A DNA stretch of 64,000 bases from Colius striatus (taxonomy: Eukaryota; Chordata; Aves; Coliiformes; Coliidae), in assembly GCF_028858725.1 (NCBI RefSeq), contig NC_084759.1:137436171-137500170 (forward strand), given 5' to 3'. Below the pieces are notes generated by a model. It saw nothing but the letters and a program-made list of their open reading frames with translations. It ran no database searches and was not told the DNA's origin. Both the position numbers and the translations under genes were made by a program. Below, in pieces: positions 34,901-44,490 of this stretch. Each line of letters opens with the position of its first letter. Within the stretch, counting starts at the first letter, position 1.

Positions 34901-37431
34901 AACATATTCGAGTGGGGGAGAGAATGAACTATGTTCCAACTGTATGAGTTTCACTCTGCATGTGTCAATTTTGACAATCTGTGTGATTAAAATACTCTTT
35001 TGACAGGTATTTGAAAACTGCAATTGTGTTGCAGCCTCAGGGTTTTCATCTCAAAATGTCTCTGCGGTTCTGGGCCAGTGTGCTGGAGAAGAATACTGTG
35101 AGAAGATGCTTCATTACTTTTTAATATTGTCATTAGTCTGCAGCTTCATTTATTCCTTAGCAGCTATGCCTGGATACATGGTCCTAATAAGGTACAGTAA
35201 AATGTCCTTATATTAAGAAACCTACCTGGTTTTTAATTGTGAGTTCAAACACTCCCAGGAATTAAAAATGTGTTAGTTTTTGCATGGAGGGAAGAAAAAT
35301 ATGTAATTTCTGTGATGTGTTAACATTTAGTGCCATATCAGCCTTATAATCTCTTGCTTCTGGCTCTCAGCTGTATCTTGAATTAATGTGGGAACACTGA
35401 GTCAGTACAGTGAGATATTGAGAGGTGTGTGATACCCAAGTGTACTGTTGATCATATCCACATGATGTTAAGACACAACTATCTTGCACTTTGCGCTGGC
35501 CCCAGTCCAAGTGGATAATACGAGAACAATAGCTTTTCCTTGTGTGATTTGGTAGTCTTAGTTAAGGAACTCCAGTAAATTTCACCTAAAGAGGATAGCA
35601 AACTCTTTCAATCAGTGCTCTAATTAGAATGGTTTGGGCCTAATGTGATGAAGAGTTTGACTAAAAAAAAAAGCCAGAGGTAAACGTTTCTTTCTAATAT
35701 CACTTCTACTAATTGGTGTACAATGTAATTACCATACAGGTCTCTTAAACCTGAAGAAAAGTCATTTGGAGTGGGTATCCATGGACTAGCTTCAAGAGTA
35801 TTTGGTAAGAAAAGCTCTAACACACTTCAGAAGCAGAGTTAGGTCTCATCTAGAGCTAGATAAGAATCACATCAGGGCTATGGACACAGCATAGGAGTCT
35901 ACTTCTATGGAGTGCCTTTGATCAGGAAGAATTGGGAGTTTTTTTACAGATCTAGGCAGAAATTAGAACAGCTCTCAGTTTGCATTTATTTATACTGGGT
36001 TACAGGCTGACATCATCTGCTGCTCAGTTCAAAGCCATTTTGCATTCCTTCACTCTAGTTGTATGTTTATCAAACATGACATTCACTCTCACTGATGAAA
36101 TAAAATGTTGTATATATTGTTAAATAGCCAACAGGAAAAAAAATCTTTGGTTCAGGGTAGGTGGATAAGGAAGAATAGAGAATACAAGAACAGGGTTTAT
36201 GCTGCAGGAGGACAGGAAAGATGGAGTAGGTGAGAAAAAACATAGGTTCTGTAGTGTATCTACTAATCAGAAAAAATATGCTATTCACAAAAATGTGGCT
36301 AATATTCTTTTTAGCTGGAATTCCATCTCCCATTTATTTTGGAGCTTTGATAGATACCACTTGTTTGAAGTGGGGCACTATGACTTGTGCTGGAGAAGGA
36401 GCATGCAGGTTGTACGACATTGTCACATACAGGTATATTTTCTACTTTATTTTCATTTCTCCTTCTTACTGTATTATTATGTGTATAGAGCTATAATTTT
36501 ACACTTTTATCTTTTCCTAGTAGACCAATTGCTCCTGTGTTAGAGATCTGACACAACACTTGTCTTAACATTAGCCTTATATGTCAAATGCAACCTTTGC
36601 CATAGACACTGGAAGAGACTCTCTGAACAGAAATCTTCTGGTGCCATAATTACATTCACTAATGACCTTTTGTAAGAACAGATCTTAAAACACTAAATTC
36701 TCATAAAAAAAATTAAAAGTAGCAAGCTCTTGTGGGAAAAACTTTTCATGGTTGACTATACAATATCTTCAAACAGAAAATGGTTGAAATAGTACTTGAA
36801 TTAAAATAGAAGAGAAATTTATGGAAAGGATATAATTACTTGAGTTGGAAATTGGCCCAGGATTGGCTTCATGCTTTTGTAATCCTTCGAAGAGCACCAT
36901 GGGGATTTTGAAGAAAAGGATTGTTGAACTTAGAACAATCAGGCCTCAGGCTGATTCTGCTTAATACTATTTTGAAACTCTTTTGGAAGAAGAATGCTAT
37001 CTCATGAATAGTCAGAGGTTTTACTCAGGGTATAAGATAGCTAACATCACTGGCTAAATTAGTTGCCTGGAGTTGGGTGATTCAAATAGCCATTTCACTG
37101 ACACTAACATTTTCTTCATTCTCATATTGATTTATCTTCTGTAAGATACAAAAGGATCAGTGCACAAGCCTTAGAGTGGCTGAGCAACTGTTGCAAAACA
37201 ATGTATATTGAATAGTTTTGCTGTTTTTTTCATGAATGCTTATATTTAATGAAGCTCATCCTTTATTTCAGGTGGCTCTATTTTGGCCTGCCAGCAGTAT
37301 TACGTGGAGTGTCCTATATCCCAAGTGCACTAATTCTCATTACTTTAAAGAAGAAACTTAAATCTGAAAAGAAAGTTGTCTTAAATGCACCAGTAGAAAT
37401 GCAGGATAAAGACCAAGAAGCATTGCAATAG
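20935..37431 (+). CDS. SLCO1A2: SLCO1A2, organic anion transporter OATP1A2, complete (14 coding exons)
   Basis: A sodium-independent plasma-membrane exchanger for bile salts, steroid conjugates, thyroid hormones and drugs. Coding exons: 20935-20994, 22106-22247, 24176-24308, 25209-25315, 27527-27673, 27974-28072, 28550-28783, 31516-31680, 32796-32991, 33746-33911, 35007-35191, 35740-35804, 36315-36432, 37272-37431. They total 1,977 nt, keep frame throughout and give 658 residues (human OATP1A2: 670). Seen: the superfamily signature [13 protein letters not shown] (238-250), the R-G-M-G-E-T-P...L-G-I-S-Y motif (exon 5), and a Kazal-type loop with all ten cysteines (443-514). N-glycosylation sequons are at N124, N134 and N500. 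Twelve membrane helices are expected. Paralogue choice rests on 1A2-like stretches such as [23 protein letters not shown] and [18 protein letters not shown]. Introns hold only repeats noted separately. The ATG has A at -3; upstream non-coding exons are likely but unplaced. All introns are GT-AG except intron 7 (GC-AG). Confidence 0.95.
22106..22247 (+). CDS. SLCO1A2: SLCO1A2 coding exon 2
   Basis: Residues 21-68: helix 1 ([13 protein letters not shown]) and the start of helix 2, with Q-I-E-K-Q-F-N-I-P and [10 protein letters not shown], both strongly OATP1A-like. 142 nt, acceptor TTCTTAG, donor GTAATA, phase 1. Confidence 0.96.
22892..22940 (+). repeat. TA/CA microsatellite in SLCO1A2 intron 2
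   Basis: Alternating TA and CA dinucleotides, about 49 bp, probably length-variable. Confidence 0.95.
23194..23225 (+). repeat. Perfect tandem 16-bp duplication in SLCO1A2 intron 2
   Basis: TTCTGTAATAAACTGT occurs twice back to back with no mismatch, so the duplication is recent or conserved. Confidence 0.95.
24176..24308 (+). CDS. SLCO1A2: SLCO1A2 coding exon 3
   Basis: Residues 68-112: rest of helix 2, the short loop G-A-K-L-H-R-P, and helix 3. 133 nt, acceptor TTTTGCAG, donor GTAAGT, phase 2. Confidence 0.96.
25209..25315 (+). CDS. SLCO1A2: SLCO1A2 coding exon 4
   Basis: Residues 112-148, extracellular loop 2, the fastest-changing part of the protein. It holds sequons N-F-S (124) and N-Q-S (134) and the conserved Cys131. 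107 nt, donor GTATGA, phase 1; shorter than the equivalent exon of the downstream paralogue (131 nt). Confidence 0.93.
27527..27673 (+). CDS. SLCO1A2: SLCO1A2 coding exon 5
   Basis: Residues 148-197: helix 4 with the conserved motif [12 protein letters not shown] and [11 protein letters not shown], nearly identical to human OATP1A2. 147 nt, phase 1. Confidence 0.97.
27974..28072 (+). CDS. SLCO1A2: SLCO1A2 coding exon 6
   Basis: Residues 197-230: helix 5 ([16 protein letters not shown]) and the start of extracellular loop 3 (V-D-V-G). 99 nt, phase 1. Confidence 0.96.
28550..28783 (+). CDS. SLCO1A2: SLCO1A2 coding exon 7, GC donor
   Basis: Residues 230-308: the OATP signature [13 protein letters not shown] (238-250), helix 6 and the charged cytoplasmic loop 3. 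The frame joins exon 8 only if the exon ends ...GCGAAAG|GCAAGT, a GC donor rather than GT. The paralogue's matching exon ends AAAG|GTGAAA. Confidence 0.94.
29715..29840 (-). mobile_element. CR1 3' fragment, minus strand, SLCO1A2 intron 7
   Basis: TTTGGAAGGGACCTCTGGAG with the following 'gctcaagcagggacag' and 'ttcagacagctttt' blocks is the reverse complement of a CR1 3' end. It belongs to a different, more diverged copy than the plus-strand element just downstream. Confidence 0.8.
29918..30580 (+). mobile_element. CR1 LINE 3' part, plus strand, SLCO1A2 intron 7
   Basis: Begins in the reverse-transcriptase tail ([13 protein letters not shown] and [11 protein letters not shown]) and runs to a clear 3' end, 'ggttggactagatgat' then CATTCTGTGATTCTGTGTGA. 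Stops interrupt the frame. It lies about 1.1 kb downstream of the GC donor. Confidence 0.9.
31516..31680 (+). CDS. SLCO1A2: SLCO1A2 coding exon 8
   Basis: Residues 308-363: D-F-I-P-F-L-K-A-L, helix 7 and the start of helix 8, with [10 protein letters not shown] as in OATP1A proteins. 165 nt, donor GTACGT, phase 1. Confidence 0.96.
31751..31800 (+). repeat. TA/CA-rich low-complexity tract, SLCO1A2 intron 8
   Basis: Irregular alternation of ACAC, ATAT and GTGT, partly self-complementary. Confidence 0.8.
32057..32080 (+). repeat. 24-bp perfect palindrome, SLCO1A2 intron 8
   Basis: ATGTCATGTTCA followed directly by its exact reverse complement TGAACATGACAT. The flanking bases do not pair. Confidence 0.97.
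32287..32310 (+). repeat. (GTTTT)n short tandem repeat, SLCO1A2 intron 8
   Basis: About four to five units of GTTTT. Confidence 0.9.
32796..32991 (+). CDS. SLCO1A2: SLCO1A2 coding exon 9
   Basis: Residues 363-428: helix 8 with G-G-L-F-M-K-K-F-K, then helix 9 and the start of the large extracellular loop 5 (S-Y-E-G). 196 nt, donor GTATGT, phase 2. Confidence 0.96.
33746..33911 (+). CDS. SLCO1A2: SLCO1A2 coding exon 10 (Kazal part)
   Basis: Residues 428-483, first part of the Kazal-type domain in extracellular loop 5: cysteines 443, 447, 449, 458, 469, 473 and the motif [13 protein letters not shown]. 166 nt, ending in phase 0 at donor GTAAAG (33912). The open frame runs on into the intron, so the end is set by the donor and by homology. 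Confidence 0.95.
34176..34240 (-). mobile_element. CR1 3' scrap, SLCO1A2 intron 10
   Basis: CAGAATCACAGAATGGGGG then GGGGTTGGAAGAGACCTCTA is the reverse complement of a CR1 3' terminus; only about 60 bp remain. Confidence 0.75.
35007..35191 (+). CDS. SLCO1A2: SLCO1A2 coding exon 11
   Basis: Residues 484-545: the last four Kazal-loop cysteines (488, 490, 508, 514), the N-V-S sequon at 500, and helix 10 ([15 protein letters not shown]). 185 nt, phase 2. Confidence 0.96.
35740..35804 (+). CDS. SLCO1A2: SLCO1A2 coding exon 12
   Basis: Residues 545-567, cytoplasmic loop 5: [16 protein letters not shown], the usual OATP1 sequence before helix 11. 65 nt, a size shared by the family, phase 1. Confidence 0.95.
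36315..36432 (+). CDS. SLCO1A2: SLCO1A2 coding exon 13
   Basis: Residues 567-606: the rest of helix 11 ([14 protein letters not shown]) and extracellular loop 6 with its conserved cysteines (T-T-C-L-K-W-G, G-A-C-R-L-Y-D). 118 nt, donor GTATAT, phase 2. Confidence 0.96.
37272..37431 (+). CDS. SLCO1A2: SLCO1A2 last coding exon 14
   Basis: Residues 606-658 and stop TAG (37429-37431): helix 12 and a short cytoplasmic tail ending Q-E-A-L-Q. The tail is shorter than the human one and lacks its K-T-K-L PDZ-binding end. Confidence 0.95.
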
Positions 37432-40400
37432 CTTTTTAAAGCAGGATCCATTGTGAAAAAACCTTGCCATGTAAATTTTTGATATATTCTTGAGAAAGAT
37501 TTCATACTTTAACTAGTGAACACTTGAGATTAATAGAATCACACATAGTTGTATACTAATTATATTACAGAAGTATCAATACATAAAGAGAAGTTACAGG
37601 AAAAATGTGTTTAGTACAAAAGAACAAGGAGTAGAAATAACAAAACTGATAAAATGCAAGGTTTAAGTTGTCAGAGTAAAGGGCTATAAAGCAGAAATAT
37701 GTTTTCAGTCCTGGTTTTACTAAGCATAGTGAGCATTTTGCAACTGACTCCAGTGATATTAGATTCCATTCTGGAATTCTCCAGTGGCTTCTGCTACAGC
37801 CTCTCTCATTGACCATAAACAGGATTTGTAGCTTCTTTGAGCCTGAGTTTTCCATACAGATATTTAATTAGGCTGTTAGTCCTTTCAGGCAGGGACTGTT
37901 TGTTATTTTACATAATATGGGTGGTTAATATACCAGAGTACCTGGTTTATTACATAGTCTGGGCTCTCTGATAATAATAACAAATAAGAAAAATTAAACT
38001 TAAAAAAATGCAGTGTTATAGCCATGTTTAAGATGGAGCATTGAGTTCTCAAGATGTGTTACTTCAGTTGCATTCACTCTAGAGGGAATAATTCACATGT
38101 TAAGCACAGCAAAATTTATACTTTCGAGTATTTTGCCCATCATACTGCTGTCTGATAAATCCCATACCTTCTCGGGTCTATCTTCCTGGTCTTTGTCCAA
38201 TTTTTATTTCTCCCATATGTGATGCTACAAAGAATATAGTGTCCGTGTGAGTTTATGTGAGATGCTGCAGTGGGATGTCTTAATTATCTCAGGAAAAAAA
38301 ACCACATAGAAACCCTTGCTGATAAGTATGTCTTTGTTTCAGTGCATCCATGTTTAGTCTCTATTTGGAACTGCTCCAATGCAGAGGTCCCTTAGGTCTG
38401 CAGGTGGCCATGCAATGACTCTCACAACCTTTTATAATAGCTGTTGGAAATGAAAACAAATCCCCCTAATTATTATTCCCTCCTGCATAAGATGCGGAGG
38501 GAGTTTCTGGAACTTCACTGTAGACCAGTGCTCTAGCACTTGCAAGGCTTTACTATACATTTAATCTATATGACACAGACTTACTTGCATTTTATCTACC
38601 TTGAACCTTCTGTGGCCACTGAAAAATGGGAAGGGTGTTTCCCTGAAGTAGTTACATTAGTTAAATTATATTCTATTCAACTTTGAGGTGTCTTATTAAC
38701 AACATATATTTATGTGCTTAGAATTCCTTCCTGCCCTCATGGAATGACAATGACAAAAGATCCATTTCTTCCCACAGAGCAGGAAACCAGCTCCAGAGTT
38801 TAAAATTTCTTCTAATATGGGAAGTCCTTACAATTAATTATTTTAAAAAGATATATCACAACACCTTCCTTCCTTTTTATCAGATGACAGAGCTGAACAA
38901 CTATAATGTCAGGAAGGGGAACAGAAAAGACAAATGGGATGCAGTCTGTAGCAAAGCAGAGCAGAGGGTGCAGTTCTCTATTAAGTCATGGGTCTTCCAG
39001 AAGCTTCATGAACATTTGAAGCACATCTGATTTTAAGCATTGTTCTTGCTACAACAGACACTTAGTGAAAGCCATCATTCTTCCTTCTGGAAATCATATT
39101 CCTCCAAAGCTAAAGTTAAAAATCTTTTGCTGCAGGCATTTAGTCACAGTTTGGTGCCAAGTTAACCTAGGAAATATGAAAAGTTGCAGTGCACTGAAGT
39201 TTCACAGCTGTGGGAAACAAAAGGACTTTGTTAGGCAAGCAAATCTGTGCCATTTAAATGGACTGCTGCCAAACAGTCAGGCCTAGTTAACTCACTCTGT
39301 TTTGAAATGGAAGGAAGCAGAGAGGAAAATTTTCAAGTTTTAAATTTAGCATTTTAGTAGATACGTTAACTTTCTTTTTAATTGTTCTAGTTCATCAGCT
39401 TGAGAACATAGCAGTGAAACAGGCCACCTTCACCAGACAATTTGATACCTACTACTCAGACTTTTTATCAACTTAGAAGGTGCTGGGTGGGTAATGGCAT
39501 AGTAGAGATGCTTGTTGGCATAAGCTTCTGGTGGGAATATTACTTCCTGTGTTGGGTTCATGCGGAGCCGTTTCTGGGAATGGGAGGAGTTGCAGTAGTG
39601 GCCTCTGTGAGAAGCTGCTCAAAACTTCACCTGACTCTTAAGTCAGACCCATCTCTGGGCCTGAGCCCATTTGGCTTCCCTGTGATCACTCTTTGAGTAG
39701 GACAGATTAGAAGAAAGGGATGGACATGACTGAAGGAGTGGGATAAGAGATAGTGACCATGCAGATCCCAGGGTCAGCGAGGGAAGAGAGGAGGAAGTGT
39801 GCTGGAGCAGAGATCCCCCTACATCCCACAATGAAATGGCAGCTGTCTCCCTGCAACCCACAGAGGGTAATGGTGGAGCTGCTGGCAGCTCATGGAGGAC
39901 CCCACAACAGAGGGGAGTTTTGAGGTCGCTGACCTTAACTCATAAAAGCATTTAAGCATGTGCTTAGCTTAAAAATGACCCACCTTATTGATGTTTATTG
40001 TTTAAATAGATGATGAACATTCCATGGCTGACCTTTCGTTGGACACTCATTTGCACAGAGGGTACTTGTTGTGGGTTACAGTAGGTACTTGGATGATATT
40101 TACTGTACTTGAAAGTTTGGGATGATCCTCATCTGATGTTTCAAGCATCAAGACTTACCTCAGCACTGTGGGTAGCACAAGTCAAAAATGTGAATAATAC
40201 CAATAAAAGTAACAACAGGTGTAAAGTGTTTTGTAAAGCAGTACTATATCAATATCTGAGTTGACAGAGTCCAAAATCAAGAAAAATAGGTGGTAGATTT
40301 ATTTTCTCAGTACCTGAAAGCTGAGCAGATAACTTTCGCAGTACAATAAACCATTTTTCTTTGTCATTAAAGTAACAACTCAGTAAAGAGTGTCCATAGG

Positions 40401-43117
40401 TGGAATTTTGATTCTTAAACATACAAAGTGGAAGGCTAGGTATTGGTGCCTGAGTGTAAATGCTGGCAGACACAGAGAAATGTGTATACTTGTTTTTCTG
40501 ACAATGTGACTAGTACAACCATCTTGGAAACATTTTAAAGGTCACAGTACACAAACTGTGCATACATGTATTTATCTATCATTTTATACTCTTTTGTAAC
40601 AATCCCTGATGTTCCATGGGTTTTTTTTGACCATGATCAGGTGCTGAGCCATAATTTTCAAAGTAATAACAAAAATTTTTCATTATCTTATTGAAAAATG
40701 GTAATGCTTTGGGAAAAGGCACATCTCTGTGCATATGCAGGCTATAGATTTTTCTACTTACAATATTTTCTCTGTATCAACTTTTAATTTCATCAGTTAT
40801 TTTTATTGCCAAGTCTTTCAGTATTTTACAAATCATTATTAACAGTTTTGTGTGTATCCTAAAAATTATGTCTTGTATAAACTTCATTGTTTCCTCACTG
40901 TTTATAACTTTTAAATATTGAAACTTATTCTCGATGTGCAATTAAAAATTTCTGGTTATAAGTATTTTTCAAGCTATGATTATTTTTGGAGAGGAAATTA
41001 CTTTTTTGGGATGAAAATATGTTACCTGGCAAGTTAATTTTATTTACTGAGCATAAGAGAGGTGTGGTGACCAAAGCTAGATGATGACACAATAATTTGA
41101 GGGCATGACCGTCTGATTTATGATATGAATGTGACACAAGCATACCATGTTAATATGTATAGCTTCTGAATAGATGAGCATTGCAGTTTTGGACAAGTAT
41201 TGGCAACTAAAGTTCACTTTCTTTTCCAGTCATTTCAATTAAAAAGAACAGTAGGCCATTTCTGTAATCTTTCTATCTTGAGTTTTACCAGAGAACTGGT
41301 AAACTCCTACAGACTCTTCCCATCCAAGGAAGCTTTATAGTACCAGAATCTAATTCAGCCTGTGGATGTGGAGAGAGGAACACCCTGAGCATATCCAGGA
41401 TGGAATTTGGCATGCAAAAAAGCCAAATCACTGTTTAGTTTATGTAAGTTTGGTCATGCATTAAAAGCTGGATATATCCAGCAACAAGCTCTTGGCTACT
41501 ACTGTTTTTTTTTACAGAATTGATGTTAGCCTTTTTCTTTCTTAACAAGGCAGAAAGTGTTCCCAGTTATGCTGGTTGGGATTTTGAACTTTCATTGTTA
41601 AGGACTTTCTCTGACAATGTGGAAAATTACTAGGTAATTGCCCCTCTCTTTCTTTGTTTGGGGAGTCAAGGACATAGATTTCTTGAGTCACAGGGGTGTT
41701 AAATCACAGGACAAAAGTAGTAGATCCCTTCAGAAGGTGAAATCAGGTATTGTAATGTCCCTTCAGAAAGAGGTCCTTTAGTAGTTCCATGCCTGAAGGA
41801 TGATATATTCCTGTTAATTTCCAACAAAGGTACTTAGGGAATACAAACACTGTTTGTCCAGTGCAGACATGCATGTGACCATAGATGGCAGCTTGCCTGG
41901 GGATCCTTATAGCCTGGGCAGTATTTGAGGTAGGTCCTCAAAGTGTTTGGCAAGCAGAAAGCCCATTACAGGTGGGAAATGGTGGTGTAGTAGAAAAAGT
42001 TCACTACAAAGGTTTTGCTTTTTTAAAGGCCTTGACCCCCTGTGTTTGTGTAAAGGCTGCCTAGCTCTATAATGTTATCATTTAAATAGTTCTAAAACAA
42101 GCTTTGAAAAAAGCAAACTTTTCATTTGAAGTTAATGAACACAAAGTGGTCCAGTTCATGCTGTACCTTTGCTGTTACTATTGTTTCAAGGCAGGTCTCT
42201 GGAAGGCCAGAGTGCAGGCAACTACATGCTCTCTGGCACACAATGATTTTTCTTTCTTCTGTTAAGTAGTAAACCAATCTCAAGAAAACTTTCTGGTATA
42301 AAGACAGAATCTCAGATAAAACAAGCTTCATTTCTGCAGAAATTTCCAGAATTAAAAAAGAGAACATGAGTCCTGCCTCCCTGCACACCACCTTCCCCTA
42401 CCTCGCCCTTGCCAGTTTTCTAAATGATACTGCATTTTAACTTGGAATGTTCATCCAGGTGAAGCTGAATAACAGGATACCAGCATTTACAACATTGCTG
42501 CTGCTACTTTGTGACTTACTTCCACTATGACCAGAGCTTGCAGGAATATGCCTATGAAAGATGTATATATATTCACATGCACACAAACATATAGACAGAC
42601 AATAGAACTTATTGTTTATGCACTCATTTATTTTTTCAGGCATTACAATTTAACAGACAGAGCCTACTGAAGGACTTACCTATTCATTTTAATTATTTTT
42701 ATGTAGGAGTCTGGCTTCTGAAATTCTGTCCTAGGTGCTGGAGAAGTTATTTCTAAATTCAAATGTACTAAACACAAAACTATTCATTGTTTTCAGCTTT
42801 CTCTGTTATTTTATCTTGCTCTGTTTTCAGGTCAGACAAGACCAGAACAGAGGTTGGATATGGTTATGAACCTTCCTTGCAATTGGAGATTTAGATCCAG
42901 TTTAGTTTTCTTCCTGTATTAATAGCAAAGTCAGTGGTATGTAGAGAAGAGCACAGATTTCTCCAATTCCTGTTTCTGTATAAACATAGTGAACTTGCTA
43001 ATACACCTGTACATGGAAGCACACAATGCTATTATTAAAAAAGATTTATGACTTTAGTAAATGTCTGGAGACACAGTGTGGTAGGTGTGCTCAACCTAAT
43101 CACTTTCTGTTATCTAC
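37432..43117. other. SLCO1A2 3' UTR and intergenic DNA, no gene seen
   Basis: The 3' UTR starts here. The first canonical AATAAA after the stop is at 40202-40207, 2.8 kb on; a weaker ATTAAA lies at 37993-37998, so the transcript end is not resolved. Open frames are short and unremarkable. Confidence 0.5.
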
Positions 43118-44490
43118 CAGCAGTCCTTAATAACCAGGGAGGTTGCAATGCACTGTTTGCATATACAAGATGGGTTGGAAGGAGAAGCTGGGGAACTACA
43201 GGCCTGTCAGCCTGACCTTAGTGCCAGTTAAGGTTATGGAACAGATAATCCTGAGTACTATCATGAAGCACATACAGGACAAGCAAGGGTTCAGGCCCTG
43301 TTAACATGACTTCATGAAAGGGAAGTCCTGCTTGACTACCCTGATTTTATTCTATCACAAAACGACCTGCATAGTAGATTAGGGAAAGACTGTGGATGTA
43401 ATCTACCTGGACTTCAGTAAAGCCTTTGACACCATTTCCCACAGCATCCTTCTGGAGAAACTAGCTGCCCATGACTTGGATGGACCTACTTTGACATGGG
43501 TGGAAAATTGGCTGGATGGCTGGGCCCAGGGAGTGATGAGGAATGGAGTTAAATTCTGTTGGCAGCCAGTCAGCAGTGCTGTTCCGCAGGGCTCAGTGTT
43601 GGGGCCTGTTCTGTTTAGCACCTTTATCAATGATTTGGATGAGGGGATTGAGTGTAACCTCAGTAAATTTGCAGATGACAGCAAACTGGGTAGGTATGTA
43701 GATCTGCTGGAGGTTAGGAAGGCTCTTCAGAGGGACCTGGACGTGCTGGATTGATGGGCTGAGGCCAATTGTATGAGGTTCAACAAGCTCAAGTACTGAG
43801 TCCTGCACTTGGTTCACAACAATCCCATGCAATGCTTGGGGCTGAGTGGTTGGAAATCTGCCTGGAGGAAAAGAACCTGGGGTGTTAATTGACAGCTGGA
43901 TGAACATGAACGAGCAGTGTGACCAAGTGGCCAGGAAGGCCAATGGCATCCTGGCTTGTGTCAGAAACAGTGTGGCCAACAGGACCTGGGAGGTGATTAT
44001 GCACCTGTACTGGTGACGCAGCACCTCAAATACTGTGTTCCGCTTTGGGCCCCTCACTACAAGAGGGACACTGAGGTTCTGAAGCAGGTCCAGAGACAGG
44101 CAATGAAGCTGACGAAGGATCTAGAGAAGAAGTCTTATGAGGAGTGGCTGAGGGAGCTGAGGTTATTTGGCCTGGAGATAAAGAGGGTCAGGGGAGATAT
44201 GATGACTCTCTACAACAACTTGAAACAAGGTTGTAGAGAGATGGGAGTCTCTCTTCTCTGATGTAGCAAATGATAGAACAAGAGGAAATGGCCTCAAGTT
44301 GCACCAGGGGAGATTTTCCACCAAAAGGGATATAAAGCATTGGAATAGGCTGCCCAGGGACGTGGTGGAGTCATCATTCCTGGAGATGTTTAAAAGACAT
44401 GTAGATGTGGTGTTGAGGGACACAGGTTAGTGGCTGGACTTGATGATTTTAAAGGTCTTTTTAAATCAAAATGATTCTATAATCCTGTAA
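43118..44490 (+). mobile_element. CR1 LINE, plus strand, 5'-truncated, between the SLCO1 genes
   Basis: The best preserved CR1 here. One open segment (43392-43754) reads [12 protein letters not shown], then [11 protein letters not shown] and the catalytic F-A-D-D, the core reverse-transcriptase motifs. TGA at 43755 and later shifts break it; a second segment (43956-44261) gives the C-terminal tail. The 3' end is at about 44490 (ATGATTCTATAATCCTG). The endonuclease region is absent, so the copy is not autonomous. Confidence 0.93.

Noticed and set aside
43392-43754. Open frame with reverse-transcriptase motifs as a possible host gene
   Set aside because: It is the middle of a 5'-truncated CR1 element with stops and shifts on both sides, so it was annotated as the mobile element.
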